A DNA stretch of 7,871 bases from Bacillota bacterium (GTDB lineage: Bacteria > Bacillota_E > Sulfobacillia > Sulfobacillales > Sulfobacillaceae): positions 1 to 7,871 of the forward strand of contig JAKAAL010000160.1 of assembly GCA_021802375.1 (NCBI GenBank), written 5' to 3'. A program made the translations under genes and the position numbers. The notes beneath the pieces are model-generated. The model saw only the letters and a program-made list of their open reading frames with translations, searched no databases and was not told the DNA's origin. Shown here one piece after another: positions 6,020-7,871 of this stretch. Position 1 is the stretch's first letter, and the number at the start of each line of letters is the position of its first letter.

Positions 6020-6454
6020 TTGACCGTTGCTCAACAATGGGCATTGCATCACGTAGGCGCGGTATTGACCGAGACCGACGTCACCTGGGCCATCACGGGT
6101 AGCACCGCCTTTGCGATGCGGGGCGTGGACGTGGTGCCGCGGGATCTCGACATCCCGACCGACGCGGCTGGCGCTTACGCCGTTCAGCGACTCTTGGCTC
6201 CGCACATAGTAGCGGTAGGGCCTGTGCGGTATCGGACAGCCCCAACCATCCGCTCGCATTTCGGCAGAGCCGTGGTTGCGGGCGTCTCGGTGGAAATTAT
6301 GGGCGCGATCGAAAAGCAGCAGCAGGAAGGGCCCTGGATGTGTATAGACGTGGCCGGACTGATCGAATGGATTGAGTGGGAAGGGCAGGCGTGGCCGGTC
6401 CTCGCCCTGGCCTACGAAGCCGCGGCGTATCGGGCTCTCTTAGGCATGCCATAG
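6020..6454 (+). CDS. Small nucleotidyltransferase-fold protein
   Basis: A 144-aa protein with the polymerase-beta-like nucleotidyltransferase signature: TGS at 26-28, then D42-L-D44 (PRDLDIPTD), and a later acidic strand with E92 (VEIMG) as a possible third metal ligand. This G-S-x(n)-D-x-D pattern is shared by aminoglycoside nucleotidyltransferases, MNT/AbiEii-type antitoxin or toxin proteins and many uncharacterised enzymes; I cannot choose among them. Substrate and partner are unknown, and no HEPN gene is adjacent. The start is uncertain. TTG 6020 is the first standard start after the in-frame stop at 5978-5980 but has only a loose GGA-rich region upstream. A strong GAGGAGG at 5979-5985 stands 7 bases before an in-frame CTG at 5993, which would add nine residues. 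The methyltransferase gene follows after 57 bases on the same strand. Confidence 0.68.
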   Translation: MTVAQQWALHHVGAVLTETDVTWAITGSTAFAMRGVDVVPRDLDIPTDAAGAYAVQRLLAPHIVAVGPVRYRTAPTIRSHFGRAVVAGVSVEIMGAIEKQQQEGPWMCIDVAGLIEWIEWEGQAWPVLALAYEAAAYRALLGMP

Positions 6455-6497
6455 CGGAACATCTCGATCGGTGGATGGCAAATCAGTGCGCGATCAA

Positions 6498-6505
6498 AAA
6501 GGAGG
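6498..6505 (+). promoter_or_regulatory. Strong ribosome binding site of the O-methyltransferase
   Basis: AAAGGAGG with a 6-base gap to ATG 6512. It gives the gene its own efficient initiation independent of the upstream reading frame. Confidence 0.75.
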
Positions 6506-6511
6506 ATTGAC

Positions 6512-7108
6512 ATGAACGGGGAGCGAGAGACATTCCTAAAACGCTTGAAGCAATTTGGTGAAGCGAATGACCGAACGGCTGCAACTCGAGCAGAAAAAAT
6601 GCTTAACATTACCGAGGATACGGGACTTATGATCGGGATGTTGATTCGGGCGTGGAAGCCCGCGCGAATTTTAGAGGTAGGCACCTCCAACGGATATTCC
6701 ACGATTTGGTGGGCGGATGCCCTCACCGCACCCACCCAACGATTTGTCACATTGGAAACCAACCCCCGCAAAGTGGCACAGGCGACCGAGAACTTTCGAC
6801 AAGCCGGCCTGGCAGATCGGATTGACATGGTGTCAGGAGACGCTGGAGTGTTTCTACGGGAATCCGACGCGGATGAATGGGACCTGATCTTTCTCGATGC
6901 GGAGCGCTCCGCATATGTGGGCTACTGGCCCGATCTCGTCCGCATCCTCGCGTCAGATGGACTAATCATCGTGGATAACGCAGTCGACAAGGCGGTCGAA
7001 CTGGAAGAGTTCCGTCGTGTCGTGGCGGACACCGCCGAATTCCGGCAGGTTCTGGTTCCCCTTGGCAACGGAGAGCTCTTCGTCCAACGCGATCGCAGTA
7101 TGGCCTGA
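6512..7108 (+). CDS. Class I SAM-dependent O-methyltransferase, family 3 type
   Basis: A 198-aa enzyme expected to transfer a methyl group from S-adenosylmethionine to a hydroxyl, typically of catechol-like or phenolic small molecules, in the cytoplasm. An N-terminal helical segment is followed by the SAM loop ILEVGTSNGYST (53-64), the acidic ribose-binding position E82 (TLETNP), GDA around D110, the metal/catalytic segment DLIFLDAER with D129, and VDN at 154-156, where this family keeps metal-binding Asp and Asn. Length is slightly below the usual 210-220 aa because the N-terminus is short. The ATG is set by the AAAGGAGG six bases upstream. It may be cotranscribed with the nucleotidyltransferase. 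The true substrate cannot be told, and a class I methyltransferase of another specificity remains possible. Confidence 0.88.
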   Translation: MNGERETFLKRLKQFGEANDRTAATRAEKMLNITEDTGLMIGMLIRAWKPARILEVGTSNGYSTIWWADALTAPTQRFVTLETNPRKVAQATENFRQAGLADRIDMVSGDAGVFLRESDADEWDLIFLDAERSAYVGYWPDLVRILASDGLIIVDNAVDKAVELEEFRRVVADTAEFRQVLVPLGNGELFVQRDRSMA

Positions 7109-7388
7109 CGGGAGTATGCCCTGCAGACCGGCCGGACGCTCATCGGCAAGCCTACCCATGGCGAAACCCTGGCGAAGCCTACCGGCCCTTAGGAAGCCCT
7201 CGAGACCTCTCTTCACGCCGTGCGCCTATCCATCGCACTCTATCCGAATTCCCGTAATTTCACGTCATGGAACACGCAATCCATTCAAACAGATCGTCGT
7301 GCATATTATTGACAGATCAGAATACATAGATAATATTGAATTATGAACGATGGTCAATTTTATGAATGCCGGGCAGGAGGACTAACCC
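7109..7388. other. Intergenic spacer upstream of the crotonase gene
   Basis: These 280 bases hold no recognisable gene. The methyltransferase frame stays open for 27 codons past its TGA to a TAG at 7190-7192, with a small imperfect repeat (two copies of AAGCCTACC) but no family-like content. I see no clear rho-independent terminator. The right part becomes AT-rich and contains the promoter described separately. Confidence 0.5.
7309..7336 (+). promoter_or_regulatory. Promoter of the crotonase gene
   Basis: TTGACA (7309-7314) is a perfect -35 box. TAATAT (7331-7336) stands 16 bases downstream as the -10 box, four of six matches, in an AT-rich stretch. Transcription would begin near 7343, about 45 bases before the ATG at 7389, which has AGGAGG (7375-7380) eight bases upstream. 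ATATTAT (7303-7309) and ATAATAT (7330-7336) form an inverted repeat bracketing the boxes and could belong to an operator. Confidence 0.6.
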
Positions 7389-7871
7389 ATGGCCGAAGAT
7401 CTCGTGCGCTATGTGGTCGAGGATGGCATTGCGATCGCCACCATGTGTGACACACCGCATCGCAATGCGTTAAGCCTTGCCATGCGAAGGGATCTATGGC
7501 ACGTTTTCGAAGCCATGCGCGACGATGATGCCGTCCGCGTGGGCATTCTTACCGCGGACGGCCCCGCCTTTTGTGCTGGTGGCGATCTGAAAGAAATGGT
7601 GGCGGAAAACATTGGGGTCCCTGGCCGCGACTTTGTCCCGATCTTCAATCGCAATATCTGGGTCGATAAGCCCGTAATTGCCGCCGTATCTGGCGTGGCG
7701 TACGGGGGTGGCTTTATGTTGGCCATGATGTGTGACTTGGCCGTGGCGGGAGTGACGGCGCACTTTGCCATGCCGGAGGCTAAATGGTCTCGGGGCGCTC
7801 CTTGGTCCATTCCTTTAACCCACATGATCGGCCAAAGACTGTGGATGGAACTGGCGTTAACGGGGGACGCC
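7389..7871 (+). CDS. Enoyl-CoA hydratase/isomerase (crotonase) family protein, 3' end beyond the window
   Basis: The first 161 residues of a crotonase-fold enzyme, a superfamily acting on acyl-CoA thioesters in fatty-acid or amino-acid breakdown. The fragment starts MAEDLVRYVVEDGIAIATM and carries the first oxyanion-hole segment FCAGGDLKEM (61-70), the second, GVAYGGGFMLAMMCD (102-116), and the helix region FAMPEAKW (126-133). Relative to rat mitochondrial hydratase (Glu144, Glu164), the first catalytic glutamate is replaced by Met110 while the second is kept as E130. Classical hydratase activity is therefore doubtful, and an isomerase or other reaction is possible. The ATG has AGGAGG eight bases upstream and its own promoter. 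No stop occurs before the window ends; complete family members are about 260 aa. Confidence 0.9.
   Translation, partial: MAEDLVRYVVEDGIAIATMCDTPHRNALSLAMRRDLWHVFEAMRDDDAVRVGILTADGPAFCAGGDLKEMVAENIGVPGRDFVPIFNRNIWVDKPVIAAVSGVAYGGGFMLAMMCDLAVAGVTAHFAMPEAKWSRGAPWSIPLTHMIGQRLWMELALTGDA

Noticed and set aside
7109..7192. Readthrough extension of the methyltransferase past TGA
   Set aside because: Open for 27 codons only. The protein is already complete relative to the family, and no stop-codon readthrough or selenocysteine structure is visible.
1..7871. CRISPR array, tRNA or rRNA genes
   Set aside because: No regularly spaced repeats, cloverleaf-like sequence or rRNA signature was seen on either strand by reading.

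Overview
The window has no rRNA, tRNA or species-specific marker. Moderately GC-rich DNA, strong AGGAGG-type ribosome binding sites and frequent GTG/TTG starts suggest a Gram-positive-type bacterium. A thermo-acidophilic Firmicute such as Sulfobacillus is my best guess, from overall resemblance only. The region is accessory in character.

Minus-strand block (about 5700 down to 50). Read in the direction of transcription, it begins with a promoter carrying a palindromic operator candidate. Next come a small RelB/PHD-like antitoxin and a RelE/ParE-type toxin whose start overlaps the antitoxin stop. An insertion sequence then interrupts the block, followed by a secreted lipoprotein of unknown function and a two-domain glycosyltransferase (GT4 fused to GT2). 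The toxin is broken twice: by an internal frameshift, and by the insertion sequence, which sits in its last codons.

Insertion sequence (about 3309-5128, 1820 bp). This is an IS605-type element of the IS200/IS605 family. It has divergent tnpA (HUH/Y1 transposase, minus) and tnpB (RNA-guided RuvC nuclease family, plus), a hairpin near each end, and the RE signals GAAT/TTCAA. Joining the two flanks (TTTAT on the left, ATGC on the right) restores a RelE C-terminus RGEAYKNS followed by a stop, which fixes the insertion point with unusual confidence. tnpB has a -1 frameshift after about codon 53; repaired, it would encode 399 aa. It also lacks the canonical RuvC-II glutamate (Gly instead) but has a glutamate just before the zinc finger (SEAYTSQTC), the arrangement known from Fanzor-like relatives.

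Plus-strand block (about 5980-7871). It holds a small nucleotidyltransferase-fold protein with an uncertain (TTG or CTG) start, a class I SAM O-methyltransferase with an excellent ribosome binding site, a 280-bp spacer containing a good promoter, and the first 161 codons of an enoyl-CoA hydratase/isomerase (crotonase) running off the window. These three do not form an obvious shared pathway.

The most interesting material is the transposon/toxin junction and the altered TnpB active site. I found no evidence of a wholly new multi-gene system.
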